Source: Methanobrevibacter sp.
GTDB taxonomy: Archaea > Methanobacteriota > Methanobacteria > Methanobacteriales > Methanobacteriaceae
Assembly (NCBI RefSeq): GCF_015062935.1
Contig: NZ_SUTM01000001.1
Coordinates: 112,824-176,823 of the forward strand
Direction of reading: 5' to 3'
Length of the DNA stretch: 64,000 bases
Within the stretch, counting starts at the first letter, position 1. Each line of letters starts with the position of its first letter. Below are positions 46,752-55,149 of the stretch, one piece after another. The position numbers were made by a program, and so were the translations under genes. The notes beneath the pieces are model-generated. The model was not told the origin of the DNA, ran no database searches, and saw only the letters and a list, made by a program, of their open reading frames with translations.

Positions 46752-47693
46752 CTATTTAATATTCAATTCAGCTTTAAGTTCGCCCATTGTGGTAACTTTT
46801 TCCGCAAATGCGTTGTGTCTGTGAATACTTTCCTGGTTTTCCTGACGTGATGTAATTAATGTATCATCAGGGAAATCAGAGTACTTTTTAGCAATGCTTT
46901 CCATCATGTTTCTAACGCAATCTTCAACAAATACTGGTTTTTTGTGCGCATTCATTACGGTTGCATTTTCATCAGGTCTTTTAAGTAATTCACATACTGG
47001 TGAACTCATTGATTGCTCAATTATTTCAATTAAATCTTCTGCTTTGACAACTTTATCTTCCGGAACTTCAATAAACAATGTTCCAACTCCCCTTTGGTTG
47101 TGTGAAGCAAAAGTAACAGTATCTAATACTTTTTGTGTAGTTTCTTCATCTAAAAATTCTAATAATTTAATTTTATCAGATTCTCTTACAGATTCTTGTG
47201 CACATGGACAAACGGTCATTCCAATGACTTCAGCACCAATACTTTTTTTGATGCTGACATTTCCGTCATCATCTCTAAAACCAATTGCTTTGGCTTTTAA
47301 TTTTGCCATTTCTTGGGTTTTATTTTTAGTCACTGGGGACTCTTTCATAAACATAAAATCGGTAGTCATAGATATTTCAACACGCTTTGCGTATTCGTGC
47401 TTTTTCATCATGCATTCAACAATTTCAGCACATAATGATTCAACATCTATGGTATTTCCATTAGCAACAGTTTCAAGAACTTCACTTATTGCTTCTGGAT
47501 TTCTGGACATGTGTACACCTTTTTGATCATTTGGTAAATCTACAAATGCATCAAATGTAGGCAATAATATTATAGGTCTTTTATTTGCTCTTTCTAATTG
47601 TAATAGTTTTTTAACTCCTGTAACACCTACTCTAGTTAATTTAATAGGTATCTTTGGAGTGTCATCTTGTGTGTCGGGTAAGCATACAGCCAA
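46752..47693 (-). CDS. mptA: GTP cyclohydrolase MptA (type IB)
   Basis: First enzyme of tetrahydromethanopterin synthesis in archaea, turning GTP into 7,8-dihydroneopterin 2',3'-cyclic phosphate. The 313-residue length matches the FolE2/MptA family. The N-terminal LPDTQDDTPKIPIKLTRVGVTGVKKLL, GVHMSRNPEA, MTVCPCAQE with the metal-binding Cys, ASHNQRGVGTLFIEVP and the late FVEDCVRNMMESI are diagnostic. The dihydroneopterin branch also feeds QueD. The start is TTG, preceded by GAGGTAA seven bases upstream. Confidence 0.94.
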   Translation of the reverse strand: MAVCLPDTQDDTPKIPIKLTRVGVTGVKKLLQLERANKRPIILLPTFDAFVDLPNDQKGVHMSRNPEAISEVLETVANGNTIDVESLCAEIVECMMKKHEYAKRVEISMTTDFMFMKESPVTKNKTQEMAKLKAKAIGFRDDDGNVSIKKSIGAEVIGMTVCPCAQESVRESDKIKLLEFLDEETTQKVLDTVTFASHNQRGVGTLFIEVPEDKVVKAEDLIEIIEQSMSSPVCELLKRPDENATVMNAHKKPVFVEDCVRNMMESIAKKYSDFPDDTLITSRQENQESIHRHNAFAEKVTTMGELKAELNIK

Positions 47694-47798
47694 TTTAATT
47701 ACCTCGAAAATTTTGTTTGAACATTATATATTTATCATGTCCTTTTATTTATATATTTATATTTATTTATTAATTGTACAATTGAGGCATGTTTTTTA

Positions 47799-47933
47799 AT
47801 GGAAACTGATTTTTACAGATTAAATATTGTTGATTTGTATTTTTTAGAGGGTATTGATTTAATCAATGAGTATCATGTTCGCTATTTTTTTTTAAAATGT
47901 TCGGGATTTTCTTACAATGTGGGTCATCTTTAA
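47799..47933 (+). CDS. Very small ORF in the mptA-lrp gap, doubtful
   Basis: A 44-codon frame (METDFYRLNIVDLYFLEGID at the start, ending SYNVGHL). GAGG lies 11 bases before the ATG, longer than usual. No family recognised. The rest of this 499-bp gap (47694-48192) holds the mptA promoter, AT-rich filler and the lrp terminator. It may be noise or a remnant. Confidence 0.2.
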   Translation: METDFYRLNIVDLYFLEGIDLINEYHVRYFFLKCSGFSYNVGHL

Positions 47934-48158
47934 GTTATAGTTAAAAATTAATTTTTGTAAAGTTATTATTTTCCCATATTTTTTATTAAAAAATAATTCT
48001 GTGATGTTCAGGCAATGTTATTTTGTTTAATTTATTTAAAATTATATAAATATGTAATAAAATTTAGACAAATATTCGTTTTTTGTACAATGTCAAAAAA
48101 GTTATATGAAATATATTTTTTTAGATTAATTTTGAAAATTAACAAAAAAAGAGTGATG

Positions 48159-48179
48159 TGCAGTAAGTATTTTACTGCA
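48159..48179 (-). terminator. Terminator of the lrp gene
   Basis: Perfect 8-bp stem TGCAGTAA/TTACTGCA with a 5-nt loop, 14 bases after the lrp stop; on the minus strand it is followed by CATCACTC and seven T. Confidence 0.65.
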
Positions 48180-48192
48180 TTTTTAAAAATTT

Positions 48193-48669
48193 TTATAAGA
48201 TGTTTGAAGATCCCATGTCTTCTTTAATAACATCTAAAACGGTTTGGGTGTAGGTTCTTTCTATAATTGGGTCTTTTAATAGTTCTTTAATGAATGAATT
48301 TAATTCATTGGTATTTCTGAATTTAGCAATTAAAAATGCGTCATATTCGCCGGTAACGTCGTAAATTCCAACAACGTTTTTATTGAAGAATGTTTTTTCT
48401 TCCCAATTTTTGAGTTTTCCACCTTTTACTCTAACTCCAATAATTGTAGTTAAAACAAATCCGAGTTTTTCGTGGTCAATTACAGGGGAAAACTTTTTGA
48501 TTACTCCTGATTTAACCATTTTGTCAATACGGTTGTGTACAGTACCTACAGACACGTCTAAACTTCGTGAAATTTGCCTATAGGATGTTCTCACGTCCTC
48601 ATTGATAATTTTAAGGATGTTGATATCGGTGTCATCTAGTTTGATAACATTATCTTTAGTTTTTACCAT
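48193..48669 (-). CDS. Lrp/AsnC family transcription regulator
   Basis: A 158-residue regulator. Residues 12-65 form the helix-turn-helix (LDDTDINILKIINEDVRTSYRQISRSLDVSVGTVHNRIDKMVKSGVI), and the rest is the RAM/ACT-like effector domain (TTIIGVRVKG, VVGIYDVTGEYDAFLIAKF). Targets are unknown, but a 19-bp dyad over its own promoter suggests autoregulation. It stands alone between long gaps, with GGAG before the ATG. Confidence 0.92.
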   Translation of the reverse strand: MVKTKDNVIKLDDTDINILKIINEDVRTSYRQISRSLDVSVGTVHNRIDKMVKSGVIKKFSPVIDHEKLGFVLTTIIGVRVKGGKLKNWEEKTFFNKNVVGIYDVTGEYDAFLIAKFRNTNELNSFIKELLKDPIIERTYTQTVLDVIKEDMGSSNIL

Positions 48670-48696
48670 TATTTATTCTCCTATTTTGAATATTTT

Positions 48697-48715
48697 ATAT
48701 AGAAAAAATCTATAT
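48697..48715 (-). promoter_or_regulatory. Dyad in the lrp promoter, candidate autoregulatory operator
   Basis: Perfect 7-bp arms ATATAGA (48697-48703) and TCTATAT (48709-48715) with a 5-bp A-tract spacer, 28-46 bp before the lrp start, overlapping TATA-like sequence. Size and spacing fit Lrp-type sites. A second perfect 18-bp AT palindrome of TTA repeats lies upstream at 48725-48742. Confidence 0.45.
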
Positions 48716-48934
48716 TATTTAAACTTATTATTATAATAATAATTTTTTATAATATTTAAAAGTATTGATTATTTGTATATTTTTTTTTAAATTTTTATTC
48801 TAAAAATTAAGAATGGAATATTGTTTATGTAAATTTTAACCAATTTTTTTTTAATGAGGTATATCTTTTAACAATCGTTAAATCATTTTATGTTTATTTT
48901 AGGTATATTTGAATAGATTTTATTAATTAAATTG

Positions 48935-50104
48935 TTATTTACATAATTTAAGTAAAATATTTTTTATATCTGAAATCGTTGCATCACTTTTGATTCCTAA
49001 TGGATTAAAATGTGTTTTGATGGCTAAAAATCCTTCTTTTTTAATTTCATCAAATATTAAATCTAATTTAGGAGCACTAATGGTTAATGATTTGCATAGT
49101 TTGTGGATTTCATAAAATGTTGCTGGAGCATCAGCTTCTTCAAGGCAACTGTTTAAAAGTTTCAATGCTTTCTTTTCACTATTGATCTTTTTATTGTCAA
49201 TCTCTTTAATCATGTTTTCAATAAATTCTCCATCTTGAAGGTTTCCTAACCATAACGGTCCTGCATGAATTAATTTTTCACCACATACTGGACAGATTTC
49301 ATCAATTGGTCCGGCAATTCCTTTGCTTGTTTGTCTGTGGAGACAATGTTTACAATGGCTAATGTATCCAATATTTTTTAAACATTCATCAGTTTTTTTC
49401 GGACCTTTTTTGACATATAAATATAACCTCATATAATGTTCGGTGCTGTGTGATAGCTTCACTTCAATGTATTTTCCGTATTTTGCAAGAGTTAATGCAA
49501 CAAATCCTGCTAGGATTCTAATGCCTGTTTCGTGACAATATTCACTTTTATATGGTTTTGCATTGTATTTGCGTATGCAGGGCTCTTTATATGTTCCGCA
49601 GAGTGCAGAAGTATCTGTAGCAGTTACGCATAACAATGAATTTCTACGGGCACAGTATCCTGCTGAATCTAAAAAGGGTGATGGTGTTCCAAATGGATCA
49701 ATATCTATAACATCGAATTCCCCTCTTTTCATCCTTAAAAACATGCTTGCATCATGTTGGAAAACTTCAATATCTTCCAAATTGTTTAATTCAATGTTAT
49801 GTTTTTCATAAAAATTTGCAGTTTCACTAATATCGTTTATTGAAACGTTTCCAACACCTTCAATTTCATTTTTATAACGAATTCCCCGAATTCCACTTCC
49901 TCCAAATAGGTCGCAGATATTTATTTCTCTTTGCTCTTGTCTTTGAAATACCTGTATTGCAAGTATTGATAAATCTCTGTTTAATTCCATATTGGGGTTG
50001 TAAAATACTGGTGCGTCAGATGAAACTTTATCAAATTCTGGAAATTCGATTTTTGTTAATCCTTCTTCAATAGTTTTTATTTTATATTCATCCATTAATT
50101 TCAC
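48935..50104 (-). CDS. trm1: tRNA (guanine26-N2)-dimethyltransferase
   Basis: A 389-residue SAM-dependent enzyme that dimethylates G26 of tRNAs. NICDLFGGSGIRGIRYKNEI is the SAM site, and VIDIDPFGTPSPFLDSAGYCARRNSLLCVTATDTSALCG the catalytic DPFG motif. The C-terminal zinc part shows CKHCLHRQ and CPVCGEKL. It is divergent from the DegT-type aminotransferase; the gap contains a 12-bp inverted repeat. Confidence 0.95.
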   Translation of the reverse strand: MKLMDEYKIKTIEEGLTKIEFPEFDKVSSDAPVFYNPNMELNRDLSILAIQVFQRQEQREINICDLFGGSGIRGIRYKNEIEGVGNVSINDISETANFYEKHNIELNNLEDIEVFQHDASMFLRMKRGEFDVIDIDPFGTPSPFLDSAGYCARRNSLLCVTATDTSALCGTYKEPCIRKYNAKPYKSEYCHETGIRILAGFVALTLAKYGKYIEVKLSHSTEHYMRLYLYVKKGPKKTDECLKNIGYISHCKHCLHRQTSKGIAGPIDEICPVCGEKLIHAGPLWLGNLQDGEFIENMIKEIDNKKINSEKKALKLLNSCLEEADAPATFYEIHKLCKSLTISAPKLDLIFDEIKKEGFLAIKTHFNPLGIKSDATISDIKNILLKLCK

Positions 50105-50145
50105 TCTTGATTGTTTTTAATAATTAAGTAATGTTTTAAATATTA

Positions 50146-50182
50146 TTAGATTTAAATATTAGTATAGTAAATTTAAATCTAA
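50146..50182. promoter_or_regulatory. 12-bp inverted repeat in the trm1/aminotransferase gap
   Basis: Perfect arms TTAGATTTAAAT (50146-50157) and ATTTAAATCTAA (50171-50182) around a 13-nt spacer. The right arm ends two bases before the GGTGAT ribosome binding site of the aminotransferase. It may act as a divergent operator or, if transcribed, as a leader hairpin. Confidence 0.4.
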
Positions 50183-50194
50183 TTGGTGATAACT

Positions 50195-51301
50195 GTGTCA
50201 GATATAAAAGTTCCGATTGCTAAACCTATAATTGGAGATGAAGAAATAGAAAATGTAGTTGAAGTGCTAAAATCAGGTATGATTGCTCAAGGTCCAAAAG
50301 TGGAAGAGTTTGAACAACGTTTTGCTGATTGGGTAGGTGCAGAGTACGGTATTGCTGTGAACTCAGGAACTGCTGCATTGCATACTGCACTGCTTTCCTG
50401 TGGAATTGGCGAGGGCGATGAAGTCATTACAACTCCATTTACATTTATTGCAAGCGGAAATTCAATTGTATACACTGGTGCTAAACCTATTTTTGCAGAT
50501 ATCGATTTAAAAACTTACACTATTGATCCGGATTCAATTGAAAAATTGATTTCAGAAAATACTAAAGCAATTTTACCTGTTCAGTTATATGGTCAGGCTG
50601 CAAATATGGATAGAATTAATGAAATTGCTGAAAAATATGGGTTAATTGTTATTGAAGATGCAGCTCAAGCTCATGGAGCAACATCCAATGGTGGTAAAGT
50701 AGGAAGCTTAGGAGACATGTCCTGTTTTAGTTTTTACCCAACAAAAAACATGACAACTTCTGAAGGTGGAATAATCACAACCGATGATGAAGAACTGGCT
50801 GAAAATGCCAGAGTATTTAGGGCACATGGAGCCAGTATCAGATATCACCATGATGAAATCGGATACAATTTTAGAATGACCGATATCGCAGCGGCAATAG
50901 GTCTTGCACAATTAGATAAAATTGATGGTTTCAATGATAAAAGAATTGAAAATGCAGATTATCTAAACAATGGATTAAAAGATGTTGATGGCGTAATCAC
51001 TCCTTACTGCGCTGATGGATCAAAACATGTTTATCATCAATACACAATTAGAGTTGAAAAAGGAGACCGTGATGATTGGGTTGATATCATAAACGATTGC
51101 GGTGTGGGAACAGGTATTCATTATCCAATTCCACTGTATAATCAACCTGTTTACAAATCATTAGAAATTGAAGGAAATTGTCCTAATGCAGAACTCGCTG
51201 CAGATAATGTTATTTCACTTCCAGTTCATCCGTCACTTACCAAAGAAGATTTGGACTTAGTTATTGAAGCAGTCAAAACAGCTTCAAATCAAATAGAATA
51301 A
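50195..51301 (+). CDS. DegT/DnrJ/EryC1/StrS family aminotransferase
   Basis: A 368-residue PLP-dependent sugar aminotransferase. AVNSGTAALHTALLSCGIGEGDEVITTPFTFIAS, VIEDAAQAHGA (PLP Asp), GSLGDMSCFSFYPTKNMTTSEGG with the PLP Lys, and YNFRMTDIAAAIGLAQL are all present. It probably makes an amino sugar for surface glycans; the exact sugar is unknown. Start chosen as GTG 50195, five bases after GGTGAT; TTG 50183 would lie before that site. The stop codon lies in a terminator hairpin. Confidence 0.9.
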   Translation: MSDIKVPIAKPIIGDEEIENVVEVLKSGMIAQGPKVEEFEQRFADWVGAEYGIAVNSGTAALHTALLSCGIGEGDEVITTPFTFIASGNSIVYTGAKPIFADIDLKTYTIDPDSIEKLISENTKAILPVQLYGQAANMDRINEIAEKYGLIVIEDAAQAHGATSNGGKVGSLGDMSCFSFYPTKNMTTSEGGIITTDDEELAENARVFRAHGASIRYHHDEIGYNFRMTDIAAAIGLAQLDKIDGFNDKRIENADYLNNGLKDVDGVITPYCADGSKHVYHQYTIRVEKGDRDDWVDIINDCGVGTGIHYPIPLYNQPVYKSLEIEGNCPNAELAADNVISLPVHPSLTKEDLDLVIEAVKTASNQIE

Positions 51302-51314
51302 TTTTATTCTATTT
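51291..51314 (+). terminator. Terminator at the aminotransferase stop codon
   Basis: AAATAGAATAA (51291-51301, including the TAA stop) pairs with TTATTCTATTT (51304-51314); in practice 9-10 bp with a small loop. T-rich sequence follows. Confidence 0.65.
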
Positions 51315-51390
51315 TTATTTTTTTAATTATTTTTTTTGTTTAACTTATTTTATATTTACACTGTACATGTAATTGGTGTAAAGTAATAGT

Positions 51391-51696
51391 TTATTTAAGC
51401 ATTTGATTAACTGTATCTACTTTTGCATCTAAAGTCCTATTTTCTAGATCTCTTCGGTCATCAACTTTTATCACAGTATAAACCCTACCTATTCCAAGTT
51501 CAAAAATTGCCTCTTGTGCGGCAGCTATTGCAGAATATAATTCTTCTAGATTTTCAGCTTCTATTTGTGTTCCCATTCCTGTTAATTGGTAACTTAATCC
51601 TGAATCCTTAATGGATTGAACTGCAGCGGTTACATAGTCTTTACATTCGGTAGTTTCAGTTCCAACAGGTAATATTGCAAAATCACATGTAATCAT
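51391..51696 (-). CDS. MTH1187-family thiamine-binding protein
   Basis: A 101-residue ferredoxin-fold protein (ITCDFAILPVGTETTECKDYVTAAVQSIKDSGLSYQLTGMGTQIEA and ELGIGRVYTVIKVDDRRD). The family (MTH1187/YkoF-like) forms tetramers and some members bind thiamine or its pyrimidine part. No thiamine gene is nearby. It is divergent from the NcsA-type gene across 53 bp. Confidence 0.88.
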   Translation of the reverse strand: MITCDFAILPVGTETTECKDYVTAAVQSIKDSGLSYQLTGMGTQIEAENLEELYSAIAAAQEAIFELGIGRVYTVIKVDDRRDLENRTLDAKVDTVNQMLK

Positions 51697-51749
51697 TTTT
51701 TTTCACCTAGTAAAATTATTTATTTATCTTCGTATAAATTAATTTAGTA

Positions 51750-52625
51750 ATGGTAAAATTAAACAAAGATGAATTTAATAAAAAGATTTTTACAAGAATC
51801 AATAATCTTATCTCTGATTATCAATTAGTTAAGGAAAATGAGCTTATAGCCGTTGCATTGTCCGGGGGTAAGGATAGTGTGTTAACATTGCATGCGCTAA
51901 AAAATTATCAAAATTATGTGGATTTTGATTTGGTGGCTATCAGTGTTGATGAAGGTATTGAAGGTTATAGGCAGCACGGCATCGATTCCGCTGTTCAAAA
52001 TGCAAAAGACTTGGGTGTTGAACTTGTTCAAAAATCCTTTAAAGATGATGAGGGATTCTGTTTAGATGATGTCTATCAAGATTTTAAAAGCGCTTGCATT
52101 CCATGTGGTGTTTTCAGAAGAAATATTTTAAATAAAACAGCTTATGAATTGGGTGCAGTTAAAATTGCAACTGGACACAATCTGGATGATGAAATTCAAT
52201 CATTTTTAATGAGTTTTGCAAGGGGAGATACAATTAAATTTTCAAAATTTGGTCCTGAACTTGATGTAATTCATCCCAAGTTAGTTCCAAGAATTAAACC
52301 ACTGTGGAATACTCCCGAAAAGGAAGTTGGAATGTGGACTGTATTAAACGACATTAATATTCATCTTGATGAATGTCCATATTCTCATTTGTCATTGAGA
52401 GCTAAAATTAAAGAGTTTTTAAATGTTAATGAGGATAAATATCCTGGAATAAAAAATAATGTGATGGAATCATTCCAAAAGATATTGACTTTTGAAAATG
52501 ATATTGTCACAAGCCTTAATGAATGTGAAGTTTGCGGTGAGCCTACTTCATCAAAGGTTTGCAAGGCCTGTGAGTTAAAAGATTTAATTTCTCAAAATTG
52601 CGAAGGCCATATACACGATGAATAA
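51750..52625 (+). CDS. NcsA/TtuA-type tRNA 2-thiolation enzyme, PP-loop ATPase
   Basis: A 291-residue member of the TtcA/TtuA/Ctu1 group that thiolates tRNA uridine 34 or 54. The PP-loop is ALSGGKDSV, and CIPCGVFRR holds two of the cysteines that bind the [4Fe-4S] cluster; TGHNLDDEIQSFLM follows. The C-terminal zinc finger is present (CEVCGEPTSSKVCKACEL). The N-terminal zinc finger usual in this family is missing: the protein starts directly with a helical lead into the PP-loop, and no upstream frame can supply it. No ribosome binding site is visible. Its 3' end overlaps the exchanger gene by 42 bp. Confidence 0.85.
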   Translation: MVKLNKDEFNKKIFTRINNLISDYQLVKENELIAVALSGGKDSVLTLHALKNYQNYVDFDLVAISVDEGIEGYRQHGIDSAVQNAKDLGVELVQKSFKDDEGFCLDDVYQDFKSACIPCGVFRRNILNKTAYELGAVKIATGHNLDDEIQSFLMSFARGDTIKFSKFGPELDVIHPKLVPRIKPLWNTPEKEVGMWTVLNDINIHLDECPYSHLSLRAKIKEFLNVNEDKYPGIKNNVMESFQKILTFENDIVTSLNECEVCGEPTSSKVCKACELKDLISQNCEGHIHDE

Positions 52626-53528
52626 TGCAACAAGTATAATTCCTTCTTTCTTATCATATTTTTCTTGTGTTTTTCCGAATATGAAACATAATATTGTTAC
52701 TGCAAGCATAAATACTACATCAATTAACAAACTTGAGTCCAATGGTATTGCACTAATTGCACTGCTTGCACCCAATACGAATAATATGTTAAAGATGTTT
52801 GATCCAATAACATTACCTATAACTAACTGATTTTCTCCTTTCTTTAAAGCAGTAAGTGAAGTTACAAGTTCTGGTAAAGAGGTACCTATTGCTACAATGG
52901 TTAAACCTACCAATGTTTCACTCATTCCAAGTGCCATTGCTATATCTGATGCACTATTTACAACCAAATCTCCACCGAGTATGATTCCAGCAAGTCCGAC
53001 AACTATGAAAATTATACTTTTTGGAAGAGATAATTTTGCTTTTTCAACTTTATTTGCATTAGCTGATTTTTTAGATGAACGAATGAGGTATAATACGTAT
53101 GCTATTAAAATAATTAACAGAATTATACCTTCGATGTTTGTAATATTCCATCCAATCAATATAAATGCTGCAAATAATATTGTTATTGCAACTAAAAAAG
53201 GCAAATCTTTATTCAAAACACTTTTTTCCATTAATAAATCGCCGAGTAATGCTGAAACTCCAATAACCATTAAAATGTTAAATAAGTTACTTCCAATTAC
53301 GTTACTTACTGCCATTGCATTATTTCCGGTTAATGAAGATGTGATTGAAACAGCGGCTTCAGGGGCACTTGTTCCAAATGCAACAATTGTTAAACCAACA
53401 ATTATGGTAGGAATTTTTAAAAGGGATGCAATACTGCTTGCACCATCAACAAAAAAGTCAGACCCTTTAATTAAAAATACAAATCCTATGATTAATAACA
53501 CTACTTGGATTATTATCGAAGCGTCCAT
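52584..53528 (-). CDS. CaCA family sodium/calcium exchanger (YrbG-like)
   Basis: A 314-residue membrane protein with about ten helices in two inverted repeats. Both alpha-repeats are intact: GLTIVAFGTSAPEAAVSITS with SNVIGSNLFNILM, and GLTIVAIGTSLPELVTSLTA with GNVIGSNIFNILFVLG, carrying the ion-binding Glu, Asn and Ser residues. It exchanges calcium for sodium or protons. It begins 1 bp after the CNNM gene stop, so they are co-transcribed. Confidence 0.93.
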   Translation of the reverse strand: MDASIIIQVVLLIIGFVFLIKGSDFFVDGASSIASLLKIPTIIVGLTIVAFGTSAPEAAVSITSSLTGNNAMAVSNVIGSNLFNILMVIGVSALLGDLLMEKSVLNKDLPFLVAITILFAAFILIGWNITNIEGIILLIILIAYVLYLIRSSKKSANANKVEKAKLSLPKSIIFIVVGLAGIILGGDLVVNSASDIAMALGMSETLVGLTIVAIGTSLPELVTSLTALKKGENQLVIGNVIGSNIFNILFVLGASSAISAIPLDSSLLIDVVFMLAVTILCFIFGKTQEKYDKKEGIILVALFIVYMAFAILRN

Positions 53529-53529
53529 T

Positions 53530-54858
53530 TTATTCCTCCAAAAATTCTTCTTGAGGTCCTAAGTCTGTAACAAGAACCTTATCAATTTGGTGACCGTCAA
53601 TATCCACGATTTCAAAAATGAATCTTCCACATTCATATTTGTCTTCTTCATCAGGGATTTTACCACTTATACTTAATATAAATCCTGCTAAAGTGGTGTA
53701 GTTGTCTTCCTCTTCATCAGGCAGATTTCCTTTAAAATCAAATAACTTTTTAAATTCATCAATATTGTATCTGCCGTCAATTAGCCAGGTTCCGTCATCC
53801 CTTTGGATTGCTTGAGGTTCATCTTCCTCATCTATGCCTGGAATGTCTCCTACAATTCCTTCAAGTAAATCGTTTAAAGTAATTAATCCTTCAACACATC
53901 CGAATTCATCCACAACGAGAGACATGTGAACATATCCTTGATTTTCTTTGAATTCTCTTAATAATTCTAATGTTTCCATATGTTCAGAGACAACCAAAGG
54001 TTCTTTTACAATTTTATGCACATCAAATTTTTCATCACTAAACAGTACTGAAAGAATGTCCTTTGCTTGGACAACTCCTATGAAATCATCTAATTCTCCT
54101 TTAGCTATTGGGAAGATTGATCTTTTACTTTCAATGATTTTTATTTTGTTGATTTCTCTTTCATCTTCCAAATCAATCCAGATGATTTCGTTACGAGGGG
54201 TCATTATACTTTCGACTTTTTGATCATCTAGTTTGAAAACCCTTTTGATAATGTCTTCTTCTTCTTTTTCAATAGTTCCGTCTTCTCTTCCTTCTCTAAT
54301 CATCAATTCGATTTCTTCTTCAGTAACCAAATCATCGTTTTTGTTTTCAATTCTCAGCACCCATAAAAGAAAACTACTTGATTTTGCGAGAATGAAACTG
54401 ACTGGTTTACAAACTTTTGAAAGAATCACCATACTTTTTGCAACTTTAAGAGAAACTTTTTCCGGTTCATTTAAAGCAATTACTTTTGGCACGATTTCTC
54501 CCACAACTAATGTCAAATAAGTTGTAACGATAACAACGATTGCTACACTTATCGGTTCGCTGTAAGGTACAAAAGAAATTAATTTGGAAAGGGGTTCTGC
54601 TAAAGTTACTCCTCCAAAAGCCCCAGTTAAAACACCAATTAAGGATATTCCAATTTGAACTGTGGATAAAAATTCATTAGGGTCTTCTAATAAATCAAAA
54701 ACAATTTGTGCATTTTTATTTCCTTCGTCTAAGTATTTTTGCATTTTTGCTTTTCTTATGGATACAACAGCCAGTTCGGCCATTGACAGGTATCCTGTAA
54801 ATATTATTAAAATTAATATTATAATTATCTCGAGTGTCGTTCCAATCATTTTTAACAA
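53530..54858 (-). CDS. CNNM/CorC-HlyC family membrane protein with CBS pair
   Basis: A 442-residue protein. The N-terminal DUF21 domain (1-185) has four hydrophobic segments and MAELAVVSIRKAKMQKYLDEGN. Then come an acidic linker, a CBS pair (VESIMTPRNEIIWIDLED to GYVHMSLVVDEFGCVEGLITLNDLLEGIVGDI) and the C-terminal CorC/HlyC domain (WLIDGRYNIDEFKKLF, TLAGFILSISGKIP). Relatives move magnesium with sodium. The link with the exchanger one base away suggests joint handling of divalent ions, by inference. Confidence 0.9.
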   Translation of the reverse strand: MLKMIGTTLEIIIILILIIFTGYLSMAELAVVSIRKAKMQKYLDEGNKNAQIVFDLLEDPNEFLSTVQIGISLIGVLTGAFGGVTLAEPLSKLISFVPYSEPISVAIVVIVTTYLTLVVGEIVPKVIALNEPEKVSLKVAKSMVILSKVCKPVSFILAKSSSFLLWVLRIENKNDDLVTEEEIELMIREGREDGTIEKEEEDIIKRVFKLDDQKVESIMTPRNEIIWIDLEDEREINKIKIIESKRSIFPIAKGELDDFIGVVQAKDILSVLFSDEKFDVHKIVKEPLVVSEHMETLELLREFKENQGYVHMSLVVDEFGCVEGLITLNDLLEGIVGDIPGIDEEDEPQAIQRDDGTWLIDGRYNIDEFKKLFDFKGNLPDEEEDNYTTLAGFILSISGKIPDEEDKYECGRFIFEIVDIDGHQIDKVLVTDLGPQEEFLEE

Positions 54859-54870
54859 ACCAATTAAAAC

Positions 54871-55083
54871 TTATAATTCACTGGCTCGTTTAAAGTCAGT
54901 GTTTCCATATATCTCATCTTGCATTTGCTGGACGGCATAGGATGCATCTTCTCTGGTCTCAACTCGTTTAAATATTCTTCTTGATTTGACTTTCAGTGTT
55001 TTTCCACAAACACATTTACGAGTTGCCACTCCTTTTTTTGCATACAATACACGACCGCAGTCGCATCGAAATATAAGATACAT
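54871..55083 (-). CDS. Small zinc-ribbon protein, DUF1922 (MTH1184-like)
   Basis: A 70-residue protein: FRCDCGRVLYAKKGVATRKCVCGKTLKV forms a zinc ribbon with CxC and CxCGK pairs; the rest is a charged helix. A structure of the Methanothermobacter relative is known, but no function. It lies 12 bp before the CNNM gene on the same strand. Confidence 0.85.
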   Translation of the reverse strand: MYLIFRCDCGRVLYAKKGVATRKCVCGKTLKVKSRRIFKRVETREDASYAVQQMQDEIYGNTDFKRASEL

Positions 55084-55149
55084 GATATTTTTTCCATTTA
55101 AAATTAATAAGTAATTATTATATTATCAATATGTTATATAAAATTTTCA

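Noticed and set aside
46894..47526. A 210-codon open frame on the plus strand opposite mptA
   Set aside because: It is the antisense shadow of a clearly conserved gene; its Ser/Leu-rich product has no recognisable domain and no ribosome binding site.
48015..48227. A 70-codon frame rich in Phe, Ile, Lys and Tyr between mptA and lrp
   Set aside because: It runs through the lrp terminator hairpin and into lrp itself. Its composition is what translated AT-rich spacer gives.
48725..48742. Similarity between the AT palindromes at 8246 and 48725 as a shared operator
   Set aside because: Both are runs of TTA/TAA units, which arise easily in such AT-rich DNA; the similarity alone is not enough.
52897..53562. 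A 221-codon open frame on the plus strand opposite the CaCA exchanger
   Set aside because: Antisense shadow of a conserved membrane protein; the composition mirrors the opposite strand and no start signal is present.
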